From Loki-b32 sp048941605 (GTDB lineage: Archaea > Asgardarchaeota > Lokiarchaeia > Sigyniarchaeales > SOKP01), in assembly GCA_048941605.1 (NCBI GenBank), contig JBHLNL010000004.1, positions 1 to 64,000 on the forward strand: a DNA stretch of 64,000 nt, in the 5' to 3' direction. The notes under the pieces are model-generated. The model worked only from the letters and a program-made list of their open reading frames with translations, did no database searches and was not told the origin of the DNA. Shown here piece after piece: positions 8,366-15,600 of the stretch (position 1 is the stretch's first letter; every line of letters begins with the position of its first letter). Both the position numbers and the translations under genes were made by a program.

Positions 8366-8611
8366 CTAGCTGTCAATACTTTTAGTTCGTTTTCGAGGGG
8401 TTCTTCTCGTTGCTTTTGTTTTTGCTGGTCCCTTTCTTTTAAAAATGGTATATCCACATTTTCCACATGACCACCTTTTACGGATTTTAAGTAGATCTTA
8501 AAATCTATCATAGTGGTCAGCAAGGAAGAAGGAAGGGCCACACTTAGGGCATGATCTATGCGTTCTCACTAATTTATTTCCTTCAATTTTATAATAATTC
8601 GAGGAATTCAT
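8366..8611 (-). CDS. rps27ae: 30S ribosomal protein S27ae, interrupted by a predicted 30-nt intron
   Basis: Read from ATG 8609-8611, the first 35 codons end in HRSCPKCGPSFFLADHYD, the typical S27ae N-terminal half with the first zinc knuckle CPKC. Two codons later an in-frame TAA (8498-8500) stops the frame. From 8476 to the stop at 8366 the same frame reads RWSCGKCGYTIFKRKG and a basic tail, the second knuckle CGKC. Leaving out 8477-8506 joins D35 to R36 and gives a 71-residue S27ae with the family pattern D-R-aromatic-x-C-G-K-C. Position confirms identity: 25 nt after rps24e and before kae1. A simple ORF caller misses it and reports a spurious frame. Alternatives are a sequence error or a broken gene, but the excised segment has specific RNA structure. 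Confidence 0.88.
8477..8506 (-). other. Predicted bulge-helix-bulge mini-intron in rps27ae mRNA
   Basis: In the minus-strand RNA an outer stem TGACCAC (8519-8513) pairs with GTGGTCA (8474-8468). Inside it, TATG (8512-8509) pairs with CGTA (8482-8479) as a 4-bp helix with one G-U pair. Bulges are ATA (8508-8506) on the 5' side and AAAG (8478-8475) on the 3' side. The inner stem GATTTTAAG (8505-8497) pairs perfectly with CTTAAAATC (8491-8483) around a 5-nt loop. This is the tRNA splicing-endonuclease substrate form, with one bulge of four rather than three. Cutting after the second base of each bulge removes exactly 8477-8506, restores the S27ae frame and removes the TAA. Inferred from sequence, not shown experimentally. 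Confidence 0.75.
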
Positions 8612-8636
8612 CTTAATCTTAAATTTTATAATATAA

Positions 8637-8990
8637 TTAATATTCAAATAGATTTTTATAAGGTTGCTTTCTTTTTTTTAATTGGTAAATTTCAGTTCTT
8701 TTCTCTTTCTCAAGGTTTCGTGTTTGTATATGAAATGGTTCATAGTATTGTAGATCTTTTGAGTTTTCATAAATATATGCTTCCCCCATAGTGTAGGATG
8801 CTCCAAAATGGGTTTCAAGATTTTTGATTATAGTTAATTTCTCATTACTACCTTGCATCGCTGAAATTTTTTTCTTGATTTCCAATCTATTTGGAGTCCC
8901 AGCGCCAAAATGATCAATTCTAAATTTTAATTCAGTTCGATCGATTAATAGATTTTTCTTCTTTTCAACAATTTCTATGTTTAATGACAT
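8637..8990 (-). CDS. rps24e: 30S ribosomal protein S24e
   Basis: 117 residues. S24e signatures are visible: an N-terminal strand MSLNIEIVEKKKNLLIDRTEL, the segment HFGAGTPNRLEIKKKISAM, then LETHFGASYTMGEAYIYENSKD. The C-terminal tail is basic. It lies 25 nt upstream of rps27ae, the standard archaeal neighbour, and downstream of the dephospho-CoA kinase gene. The start ATG at 8988-8990 has no strong ribosome binding site. Expression probably extends through S27ae and possibly into kae1-bud32. Confidence 0.97.
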   Translation of the reverse strand: MSLNIEIVEKKKNLLIDRTELKFRIDHFGAGTPNRLEIKKKISAMQGSNEKLTIIKNLETHFGASYTMGEAYIYENSKDLQYYEPFHIQTRNLEKEKRTEIYQLKKRKQPYKNLFEY

Positions 8991-9134
8991 ATTTAACGTG
9001 CTTTTTTTGTAATAGACTGTTTCTATACATTAAAGAATTTTACTTAATTATAACATTCAAAAGAATAGGTAAAAAATAAAATTTTGCTTTTTGATCTAAG
9101 TGAGATTTAAAATAAAAATAATGAATAATGATCT

Positions 9135-9722
9135 TTAGAATTTTTCCATCATCGTTATAGTTTTATTAACTTTTTCTTGAATGTTTTTATCGATATCAAC
9201 AATTACAATTCCTTCAGGAATAATAAAACTAGAGTCTGTTATAGGTGGTTGACCATAAAAAGCGAAATTTTTTACTCCCTCAAGTATAGGAATTGTAAGT
9301 ATGAGTGGCAGGATTAATAAATCCTCTTCACCATCAATAATTTTAATTAGTGTGTTTTTCTCAGATTCAATGACTTCTTTTAATAGTTTCCAGCATTCCT
9401 TATTAATAGTTCCTTGAGGATTTTGAAATTCAATAATTTGTTCGAAAAATTCTTCAAATTCCATGTCAATCTGATTTCTTTGAGTTTTTTCATCAATAAT
9501 ACATACTTTTATAAATTTTCTCAAGAATTCATTAGAGAGAAAATCTTTAGCAACAATATCTCCTACGATATAAAATTTTATTTCTTTACTGGTTTTTAGA
9601 TAATCCTGAAAAATATTTTCTACTTGAATAAGAGTTTCTTCTCGTTTTCCAGCTATCAAAATATCTAATGGCTCAGCAAATAAGTGCCTTTTTTCTGGAG
9701 GAATTCGTAAGTTGTAATCCAT
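9135..9722 (-). CDS. GTP-dependent dephospho-CoA kinase (DUF359 family)
   Basis: About 195 residues of the archaeal DUF359 family, shown in Thermococcus to phosphorylate dephospho-CoA with GTP in the last step of coenzyme A synthesis. The family motif DGEEDL (about residues 130-135) is intact, followed by hydrophobic strands ending GQPPITDSSFIIPEGIVIV in the usual form. The ATG at 9720-9722 is preferred to the TTG three codons upstream. The gene sits between spt4 and rps24e, the position this family occupies in many archaea, which supports the assignment independently of the motif. Confidence 0.88.
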   Translation of the reverse strand: MDYNLRIPPEKRHLFAEPLDILIAGKREETLIQVENIFQDYLKTSKEIKFYIVGDIVAKDFLSNEFLRKFIKVCIIDEKTQRNQIDMEFEEFFEQIIEFQNPQGTINKECWKLLKEVIESEKNTLIKIIDGEEDLLILPLILTIPILEGVKNFAFYGQPPITDSSFIIPEGIVIVDIDKNIQEKVNKTITMMEKF

Positions 9723-9780
9723 TTTATTCAAGTTATTTAATAAAAAAAGCTTTAAAAATACTTACCAAATCAATAAAAAA

Positions 9781-9969
9781 TCATCTAACTCTTAAAGCAT
9801 ATTTCCCTGGGAAAAAAATCTTCAAGTAGTGCGCAAACCTTGATTCTTGTGGATTAATAATTATAACTTCCCCTGTGAAATCCTCACTTAGGGTGTGAGT
9901 TTTGCATTTAGGGCAAATAGTTTCATTCTTTGTTATTAAATGACAATTCTTACAAGCTTTTTCTTTCAA
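9781..9969 (-). CDS. spt4: Transcription elongation factor Spt4 (RpoE'')
   Basis: 62 residues with a four-cysteine zinc ribbon: KACKNCHLI with CxxC and ICPKCKT with CxxC, followed by the conserved core SEDFTGEVIIINPQESRFAH and a hydrophobic C-terminus. Archaeal Spt4 pairs with Spt5 and rides on RNA polymerase to increase processivity. The start is TTG at 9969. It follows rpo7 after 25 nt, the normal arrangement. Spt5 is not in the window. Confidence 0.95.
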   Translation of the reverse strand: MKEKACKNCHLITKNETICPKCKTHTLSEDFTGEVIIINPQESRFAHYLKIFFPGKYALRVR

Positions 9970-9994
9970 ATTTATTCACTTCTATTTTTAATTT

Positions 9995-10597
9995 TTATTC
10001 TTTATCATCATCTGATTCTTCTAATTTTGCTTTTTTTCCTTCTTTTTCAGCAAATACTTCTTCAATATCATTTTCAATCCATATTTCCTTTCCAAGAAAT
10101 TTCTGTCTCATTGTTAAGCCAAGTTTTCCACTTCTTCCAGTACCTAATGAAACTGCTATAATTTTAGCTCTTACTTGATCATTAACTTCCAAGATCTTTC
10201 CAGTTTCTTTACCAATAAACCTGTTTCCAACTTGTTCATAAGAAATATAATCATCGCATATCTGAGATACATGAACCAAGCCATCTAATGGACCTAAGCG
10301 TACGAATGAACCAAAATCAACAATTTCCACCACGGTTCCTTCAACTACTTCTGAAACAGTTGGTTTGAAGGTAAGTATAGTAAATACAACCTCATGAAAG
10401 GTATTTGCATTACCAGGAATAATTATACCTTTTCCTACATCAAGTACATCTACAACTGCTATGATAAATCCATAATCTCGTGTGATAATTCCTTCATAAT
10501 CCTCTGAAAGAATTATTCTTGCGCTTACATCTTTTTCTTGGTCGAATAGAAAAGGTGGGATTTCAATCTTCCCTTCTATGGTAAATAGCTTGAACAC
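9995..10597 (-). CDS. rpo7: DNA-directed RNA polymerase subunit Rpo7 (RpoE')
   Basis: 200 residues. An N-terminal RNP-like domain (to about residue 80) is followed by an S1 RNA-binding domain: VVEGTVVEIVDFGSFVRLGPLDGLVHVSQI. Rpo7 forms the polymerase stalk with Rpo4 and contacts the emerging transcript. The C-terminus is an acidic tail rich in Glu, Lys and Asp, longer than the usual family end of about 185 residues. The start is GTG at 10597 with AGGT about eight bases upstream. It is the first gene of the minus-strand run rpo7-spt4-kinase-S24e-S27ae-kae1-bud32. Confidence 0.96.
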   Translation of the reverse strand: MFKLFTIEGKIEIPPFLFDQEKDVSARIILSEDYEGIITRDYGFIIAVVDVLDVGKGIIIPGNANTFHEVVFTILTFKPTVSEVVEGTVVEIVDFGSFVRLGPLDGLVHVSQICDDYISYEQVGNRFIGKETGKILEVNDQVRAKIIAVSLGTGRSGKLGLTMRQKFLGKEIWIENDIEEVFAEKEGKKAKLEESDDDKE

Positions 10598-10733
10598 GTT
10601 AGTATACCTGTTAAAATAGTGAATTTTAATGAAGTTTAGTAATTTATAGAATGCACTAAAAAATTAATAGTTTGTGGTTTTATTATCATAAAACTAGTGA
10701 AAATATGAGTTCTTTTACTTTTTCTTAGAACTC

Positions 10734-11042
10734 CTATTTTCTTGTTAAAGAGAGTCGAATAGGTCTTAAATCTGCTATTTTTTGTATGCCAGATTTAACT
10801 GAAGGATCATTTTCAAGTAAATTTCTTGCTTCTTGTTCTGTCTCTACTTCAAGTATAATAAGTCCAAATGGATCTTCTGAGATCAACGTTGGGCCAGCAA
10901 GATATAACTTTTTTTGTTCCAATAAAGATTTTAGGTAAAGAAAATGATCAGACATGATTTGATCTTCTTCCTTTTTTGGATTTATGATGAAATCCTGACG
11001 ATATGGTTTAATTATTGCATAAAAGCATTTCTTTTTTGACAT
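10734..11042 (-). CDS. YCII-family (dimeric ferredoxin-like) protein
   Basis: About 102 residues with the YCII/YciI alpha-beta fold pattern: a first strand FYAIIKPYR, a helix with DHFLYLKSLLEQKKLYLAGPT, the strand FGLIILEVET, then a helix EARNLLENDPSV and a final strand DLRPI. YciI proteins are small dimeric enzymes or accessory domains; the conserved His of the family is present in DHFLYL. The specific reaction is unknown. The ATG at 11040-11042 is taken; a TTG three codons earlier is possible. The gene stands alone upstream of rpo7 with 136 bases between. Confidence 0.75.
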   Translation of the reverse strand: MSKKKCFYAIIKPYRQDFIINPKKEEDQIMSDHFLYLKSLLEQKKLYLAGPTLISEDPFGLIILEVETEQEARNLLENDPSVKSGIQKIADLRPIRLSLTRK

Positions 11043-11204
11043 AGCTATCAATCATTTTAATTTCTTATAAATTTAGAATTGAACTCATTTAAAGTAAAGG
11101 TTATTAGATAATTTATTGGAAATCTTATAAATATTATTTAGAATTTAATTGTTCAAACACTAGTATTATTTGAAAGATACAAATGTCAATCATTAAGTTT
11201 TATT

Positions 11205-11369
11205 ATGAAAAAATCCAAATATGGCATAATTGGTACTTTATTAATAATAATTATGATGTTTAATCAAATTTCACTTGTTACGAGTACTGATTATACATGT
11301 GCGACTGTGATTGGCGCAGAAGCTATTTGGGAGGTAAAGACCTCCCAATTGAAACTAAATATAGTTTGA
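11205..11369 (+). pseudogene. Remnant of a secreted protein gene (signal peptide plus short piece)
   Basis: An ATG at 11205 opens a 54-codon frame that starts with lysines and a hydrophobic stretch (IIGTLLIIIMMFNQISLVTS), a convincing signal peptide, then DYTCATVIGAEAIWEVKT and a TGA at 11367. The mature part is only about 25 residues and ends in AT-rich sequence with no continuing frame in the other two phases. This looks like the 5' end of a larger exported protein whose body has been deleted. It could also be a genuine small secreted peptide; I cannot decide without relatives. Confidence 0.35.
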
Positions 11370-11499
11370 TTTTTTTTTATTTTATAATTGTTAATTTGTT
11401 TTTGAAGGGAACAGACATAAATATTAATATAAATTTCTGTTTTTTAGATGGCACTATTATCGAGAAAAAAAAAAATAAATTTATGTTAGAGAAAAGAAA

Positions 11500-12285
11500 A
11501 TGTCAATAATTATCCGAGATATGACTAAAGATGATGAATACTATGTTGGTACTTGTACCCATGTAAATGAGAATAACATTGAACGCGAAGAATCTTGTCC
11601 ACGCCGTATATCTTGGCTTAGAAGCATGGAAAAACATGGATTGAGAGTTAAAGTTGCGCTCTTAGATGGTATTCATGCTGGATTTTTATATGTCATGCCA
11701 ATAGAACTAAATCCTTGGAATATTCAAGGTAAAGATTTGATGGTATTTCCTTGCTTGGTTTCACATTCCAAATTTGCTAAAAAGGGCATTGGGAAAGAGT
11801 TAATAACTGCTGCTGAAGAAGAAACTAAAAGCCAAGATCGTAAAGGAATCGCAACTACTGGGTTTTTTTGGGATTTTTGGTTTATGCCAGCAGAATATTT
11901 TTTAAAATTAGGTTATAAAGTCGCAGAAAGACGTGGTTATGAAGCAATTTTATGGAAGCAATTTGATCAGACTGCAGAACCTCCTCATTTCCGAGAGGAA
12001 AATTACAATTTTAAACCCATTGAAGGTAAAGTTGTCATAGATTTATTTTGGAATAGATTTTGTTTAACTAGTGATGTTGAAGCTCAAAGAGTGCGGGAAG
12101 TAACTTCAGAATATGGAAAAGAGGTTATTCTTAATGAATTTTCCGTAGTTGATCAAAATATATTGCAACAATATGGCATTGAGAGAAGAATTTATGTTAA
12201 TGGTGAAATCATTGAAGTAGGTCCAGAAGTAGAAAAAAGCAAACTTAGAGAAGCGATTGATAGTGCTTTAACTTTTTTAAGGTAG
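11500..12285 (+). CDS. GNAT acetyltransferase with C-terminal YoaP/thioredoxin-like domain
   Basis: 261 residues. The first half is a GNAT fold: strand LRVKVALLDGIHAGFLYVMP, the acetyl-CoA loop FAKKGIGKELITAAEEE, then the strand RKGIATTG. The second half begins near residue 165 and resembles the thioredoxin-like domain attached to YoaP-type acetyltransferases: VVIDLFWNRFCLTSDVEAQRV, with one cysteine rather than a CxxC pair, ending in a beta strand RRIYVNGEIIEVGPEV. The acceptor substrate is unknown. The single Cys suggests the second domain is not a disulfide reductase. The gene stands alone. Confidence 0.8.
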   Translation: MSIIIRDMTKDDEYYVGTCTHVNENNIEREESCPRRISWLRSMEKHGLRVKVALLDGIHAGFLYVMPIELNPWNIQGKDLMVFPCLVSHSKFAKKGIGKELITAAEEETKSQDRKGIATTGFFWDFWFMPAEYFLKLGYKVAERRGYEAILWKQFDQTAEPPHFREENYNFKPIEGKVVIDLFWNRFCLTSDVEAQRVREVTSEYGKEVILNEFSVVDQNILQQYGIERRIYVNGEIIEVGPEVEKSKLREAIDSALTFLR

Positions 12286-12436
12286 TTTTTGAATAAGAAT
12301 ATTTTTTTTTCCTCTTAATAACTTAGATTCCTTTAGAAATCCTTAAATATTTAATATGAATATAGGATTGTGGTGTATAGTTAAAGGACTATACAAAAGC
12401 AAATCCAATATAAAAAAGATAAAGGAGGCTATAAAA

Positions 12437-12751
12437 ATGATTTTTATCATGTATTGGGAGCTTAATACAGATTTTGATCCATCAGAATTAGCAGGGGTTG
12501 CCCAAACGTTAATAAGCAAAAAAATCTGGCCAGTAGAAGGTACTAAAGAAATTGCGTGGTATGTTAGTACTTCTGATTATTGGGGGATAACCATAGTAGA
12601 AGCTGAAAATGAGGAGCAAATGACAGAAGTAACAGCCATGTGGAGAATTGCTAAACCAGGTATCTTTAAACTCGTTAAAACCACTCCAGCAATGGAAATT
12701 GTTAAAGTACTCCCAGTATTAATGAAATTGGCTAAGAAAATAAAAGAATAA
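12437..12751 (+). CDS. Small DUF3303-like alpha/beta barrel protein
   Basis: 104 residues starting at ATG 12437, chosen over an upstream ATG (12356) because AAGGAGG lies at 12422-12428 at ideal distance. The sequence begins MIFIMYWELNTDFDPSEL and continues WPVEGTKEIAWYVSTSDYWGITIVEAENEEQ, the strand-helix-strand pattern of small dimeric ferredoxin-like domains such as DUF3303. A hydrophobic, lysine-containing helix ends the protein. Biochemical role unknown. It is monocistronic and converges on a cupin gene. Confidence 0.65.
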   Translation: MIFIMYWELNTDFDPSELAGVAQTLISKKIWPVEGTKEIAWYVSTSDYWGITIVEAENEEQMTEVTAMWRIAKPGIFKLVKTTPAMEIVKVLPVLMKLAKKIKE

Positions 12752-12780
12752 AAGAAATGACAAAAAACTAATTCAAAACT

Positions 12781-12798
12781 TCCTTTTTTTTATTTTTG
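12781..12798. terminator. T-rich/A-rich tract between convergent genes
   Basis: A thymine-rich block lies between the stop of the DUF3303-like gene and the stop of the cupin gene and can end the plus-strand transcript. Composition-based call. Confidence 0.35.
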
Positions 12799-12809
12799 TA
12801 AATTTCCAA

Positions 12810-13142
12810 TTATTTGGAAGTTTTAGTCTTATTCATTAACTTCTTCAAAAAATCTTTCCTTATGGGATAAAAGATATCAAGCATTATGAATGGTTCATCA
12901 CTGATACAAGTATCACTATGAGGAGTTGAAGATGGAATATAGAAAAAATCCCCTTTGCTAACAATGCGTTCTTCATCTCCAATTTGAAGTCTTGCTTTAC
13001 CGGCATAGACCATACCTACCTGCTCATGTGGATGAGAGTGTGTTGGAACTGAATGCCCAGGTAAGGTGGCATTAAGTGCCATCATCATTTTTTCATTACT
13101 TAATCCTGTGAGAATTGTTGTTTCTAATCCTTCCATTTGCAT
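12810..13142 (-). CDS. Single-domain cupin protein
   Basis: A compact cupin_2 barrel. The metal-binding motif 1 is clear in PTHSHPHEQVGMVYAGKARLQIG (His, His, Glu), and motif 2 in FYIPSSTPHSDT (Pro, His). Such proteins are dioxygenases, isomerases or ligand sensors; the substrate is unknown. The first standard start is ATG 13140-13142, but the frame is open for about 27 more codons upstream and reads FFINIEDAPKFMQMEG, which looks like the normal N-terminal strand of these cupins. A good AAGGAG stands further upstream at about 13206-13211, followed only by non-standard codons such as ATC. The true start may be earlier or unusual. Confidence 0.82.
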   Translation of the reverse strand: MQMEGLETTILTGLSNEKMMMALNATLPGHSVPTHSHPHEQVGMVYAGKARLQIGDEERIVSKGDFFYIPSSTPHSDTCISDEPFIMLDIFYPIRKDFLKKLMNKTKTSK

Positions 13143-13324
13143 GAATTTAGGAGCATCTTCAATATTTATAAAAAATTTTCTTTTTTTATCTTGGATGTTA
13201 ACCGACTCCTTTTTAATTGATTATAAAAGATTAATAAATCAACTAACTATGATCTTATTAATTATCTTATTACTATACACAATTGTTATTAAATTATTAT
13301 AAGAATGAAAAAAGTGAGAAATTA

Positions 13325-14044
13325 ATGGATAAGAATCGACCTGAAACGACTCTTTTTTTAATGCAATCATTAGATGGAAAAATTTCTACGGGGGATGTCG
13401 ATGAGAGAGATCAAGAAATTGATTTTCCTAAAATTAAAGGGATTAGGGAAGGCAATTATCAATATTATGAGTTCTTATTTAGGACTGAAAGACATGCATT
13501 AATTAGTGGAAAAGTATTGGCTAAAATTGGAGTTAACTTTCGTGAAAAGGCGGATGATCATAAGGATGTGAACCAAATTATTATTGATCGTAAGCCACAT
13601 CTTACTAAGAAAGGAGTCAAATATCTAATAGAATCCTTTAAGTCTATTTATATTGTAACAAACAACAAACACCATCCTGCTTTCGAATTTTCGAATGAAA
13701 AAGGATTAATTATTATCTATTATCCATCTCATATTGATTTGAAAGATTTATTTGAAAGACTTAAGCAGGAATATAAAATTGAAAAAGTATCGATACAATC
13801 AGGGGGCTTATTAAATTCCTTTTTTCTAAGACTTAAGCTTATCGATCATGTTGCTATTATTATCGCCCCTTGCTTGATTGGCGGGAAAGGTACACCTACA
13901 TTAATAGATGGAGTAGCTCCTCAGACTGATGAGGATTTATTTAATATTAAAGCTCTCGAACTTAAAAAATGTGAGAAGTTAGAACATTCCTACATCTATC
14001 TTTATTATGATGTAATAAATGATACAATTTTAGAAAAAGATTAG
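13325..14044 (+). CDS. RibD C-terminal-type reductase (riboflavin pathway or DHFR-like)
   Basis: 239 residues of the RibD_C/dihydrofolate-reductase fold: an N-terminal strand TLFLMQSLDGKIS, a middle segment ALISGKVLAKIGVNF, and the family signature IQSGGLLNSFFLRLKLIDHVAIIIAPCLIGGKG given here in overlapping parts, with the GG-loop and P-loop-like GGKG. Archaeal relatives reduce 2,5-diamino-6-ribosylamino-pyrimidinone phosphate with NAD(P)H in riboflavin and F420 synthesis. No other riboflavin gene is next to it, so the exact substrate is uncertain. The ATG at 13325 follows a GTGAG at good distance; the TTG at 13283 is less likely. Confidence 0.78.
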   Translation: MDKNRPETTLFLMQSLDGKISTGDVDERDQEIDFPKIKGIREGNYQYYEFLFRTERHALISGKVLAKIGVNFREKADDHKDVNQIIIDRKPHLTKKGVKYLIESFKSIYIVTNNKHHPAFEFSNEKGLIIIYYPSHIDLKDLFERLKQEYKIEKVSIQSGGLLNSFFLRLKLIDHVAIIIAPCLIGGKGTPTLIDGVAPQTDEDLFNIKALELKKCEKLEHSYIYLYYDVINDTILEKD

Positions 14045-14050
14045 ATTAGC

Positions 14051-14145
14051 TTTATTATTTTCTCACAACTCCTTTTAGAATATTTTTAATTCTCTTGGTT
14101 GATCCAATAATATATAAAAACATGATCATCTTTAAGTAAAATAAG
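14051..14145 (+). repeat. Upstream region copy 1 of a tandem gene duplication
   Basis: 95 bases immediately before the first PrcB-like gene align without gaps to 14870-14964, which precede the second gene. Shared blocks include tttattattttctcacaac and the TATA-like caataatatat. The duplication therefore included the promoter as well as the coding region. Confidence 0.8.
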
Positions 14146-14832
14146 ATGAGAATCACTTCTGCTACAATCATTACGATAATCTTTATAATTAACATTCATG
14201 GAAGCTCTTTAATTATGAATAGTTACAGTGGAGTAGAGCTCCTATATTTTGAGACGATTAGAATAGGACATTCTTGTAATCACGCCAATAACACAGATTA
14301 TATAATTAACACTTATGATGAGTGGGAGGACTTATGGAACATCTCGTTTTCATCACACTACCCTATGCCAGTTTTACCATCTATTAATTTTACAGAAAAT
14401 ACTATCATGGCTACCTATTTTGGAGAAAAACCTACTAGTGGATATTCAATTATGATAATTGGAATTGTTGAAAATGATGACCAGATTATTGTTAATGTAG
14501 CGGAAGTAAGTCCTAGCGGATGGACAAGCACATTACAAATAGTTACTCATCCCTATCATATTGTTAGAACAGAAAAAATAATAAAACCTGTAATTTTCAA
14601 TCATTTTGTTGCCTATTATATTGATCCATTCACTATTACCTTGGTATCTCTTTTTATAATATGTGGAATATGTGGAATAATACTTTATATTAGATTAAAA
14701 AATAAAAGAATTGGCCGACTAATTCAAAAAAACTCTAAACGAATTAAATTAGAAAGAGATTTATTAAAACACGGGTATGATCCAAAAGAAATGTTAGGTG
14801 ATAATAAAGAAAATTCAAATAATAAGAAATAA
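14146..14832 (+). CDS. Secreted, membrane-anchored PrcB-like protein, copy 1
   Basis: 228 residues: a signal peptide or N-terminal anchor (residues 1-25), an extracellular domain, a transmembrane helix near residues 164-185, and a lysine/asparagine-rich cytoplasmic tail of about 40 residues. The extracellular part contains YFGEKPTSGYSIMIIGIVEN, the pattern of the PrcB C-terminal domain ('PTGGY' loop, alternating strands), and DEWEDLWNISFSS upstream as in that family. PrcB-type domains accompany proteases in bacteria and may bind or inhibit peptides; role here unknown. It was duplicated with the next gene; the tail is extended relative to copy 2. Confidence 0.7.
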   Translation: MRITSATIITIIFIINIHGSSLIMNSYSGVELLYFETIRIGHSCNHANNTDYIINTYDEWEDLWNISFSSHYPMPVLPSINFTENTIMATYFGEKPTSGYSIMIIGIVENDDQIIVNVAEVSPSGWTSTLQIVTHPYHIVRTEKIIKPVIFNHFVAYYIDPFTITLVSLFIICGICGIILYIRLKNKRIGRLIQKNSKRIKLERDLLKHGYDPKEMLGDNKENSNNKK

Positions 14833-14869
14833 ATTCTTTTGTATAGTCATAGAAAAAGGCTAAATCAAC

Positions 14870-14964
14870 TTTATTATTTTCTCACAACTATTTTTAGAAT
14901 ATTTTCAATTTTCTCAGTTAATTCAATAATATATATAAATATAATTAGCTTAATTTAAACTGAG
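14870..14964 (+). repeat. Upstream region copy 2 of a tandem gene duplication
   Basis: Same length (95 bases) as 14051-14145 and aligned to it without gaps up to the ATG of the second PrcB-like gene, with scattered substitutions. This gives each copy its own promoter. Confidence 0.8.
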
Positions 14965-15537
14965 ATGCGAATCACTTCTACAATAACCCTTATTGTAATC
15001 TTTTTAATTAACATTACTGGAAGCATTTTCATTGTAAATAATTATAGAGTAGAGGAGCAACTATATTTTGAAACAGTTAGAAAAGGATATTTTTGTAATC
15101 ATATAAATAAAGCAGATTATATAATTAACACTTATCAGGAGTGGGAGACCTTATGGAATCTCATGTTTTCAGACGTTTCTTCTATACCAACTATACCCAA
15201 TATTAATTTTTTAGAAAATACTGTCATAGCTTCCTATATGGGAGAAAAATCTACTAGTGGATATGAAATTGAGATAATTAGAATTGTTGATACTGGTGCC
15301 CTGATTATTGTTCGTTTAGTGGAAAAAAGCCCTAACGAAGGAGATGGAGTATTCCCAGCATTTACTCAACCCTATCACATCGTTAAAACAGAAAAAATAA
15401 CAAAAGCTATAATTATCAATCAATCTATTTCCTATAATATTAGTTCATTCAATATTAACTTGGTATTTATTTTTTTAATTTGCGTAATATGCGGGTTGAT
15501 ATTTTATATTAGATTAAGAAAGATTAAATTAGGATAA
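14965..15537 (+). CDS. Secreted, membrane-anchored PrcB-like protein, copy 2
   Basis: 190 residues, a clear paralogue of the preceding gene: same start MRITS, same signal segment, YIINTYQEWETLWN, the loop YMGEKSTSGYEIEIIRIV and a transmembrane helix at the end. It lacks the cytoplasmic extension of copy 1, ending about eight residues after the helix. Differences are concentrated in the extracellular loops (GEGDGVFPA region), which suggests ligand divergence. Function as for copy 1: PrcB-domain-like, unknown partner. No protease gene is adjacent. Confidence 0.7.
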   Translation: MRITSTITLIVIFLINITGSIFIVNNYRVEEQLYFETVRKGYFCNHINKADYIINTYQEWETLWNLMFSDVSSIPTIPNINFLENTVIASYMGEKSTSGYEIEIIRIVDTGALIIVRLVEKSPNEGDGVFPAFTQPYHIVKTEKITKAIIINQSISYNISSFNINLVFIFLICVICGLIFYIRLRKIKLG

Positions 15538-15600
15538 AATAGGAAGATTAAATTTACATTTTAACTCCAAACTTTAATAACAAGAAATATTAGAAAAAGA

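Noticed and set aside
8329..8541. A 70-residue minus-strand frame overlapping rps27ae
   Set aside because: It is the shifted frame of rps27ae; the S27ae reading has the zinc knuckles and the expected position, while this one has no family resemblance and an odd composition.
9930..10178. Two plus-strand frames across spt4 and rpo7
   Set aside because: Antisense shadows of two firmly identified genes; rich in Phe, Ser and Leu as expected for the opposite strand of Lys/Glu-rich coding sequence.
11297..11509. A 70-codon plus-strand frame before the GNAT-YoaP gene
   Set aside because: It begins inside the secreted fragment's frame region, is low-complexity in its second half (runs of Asn/Ile and Lys), and overlaps the start of the GNAT gene.
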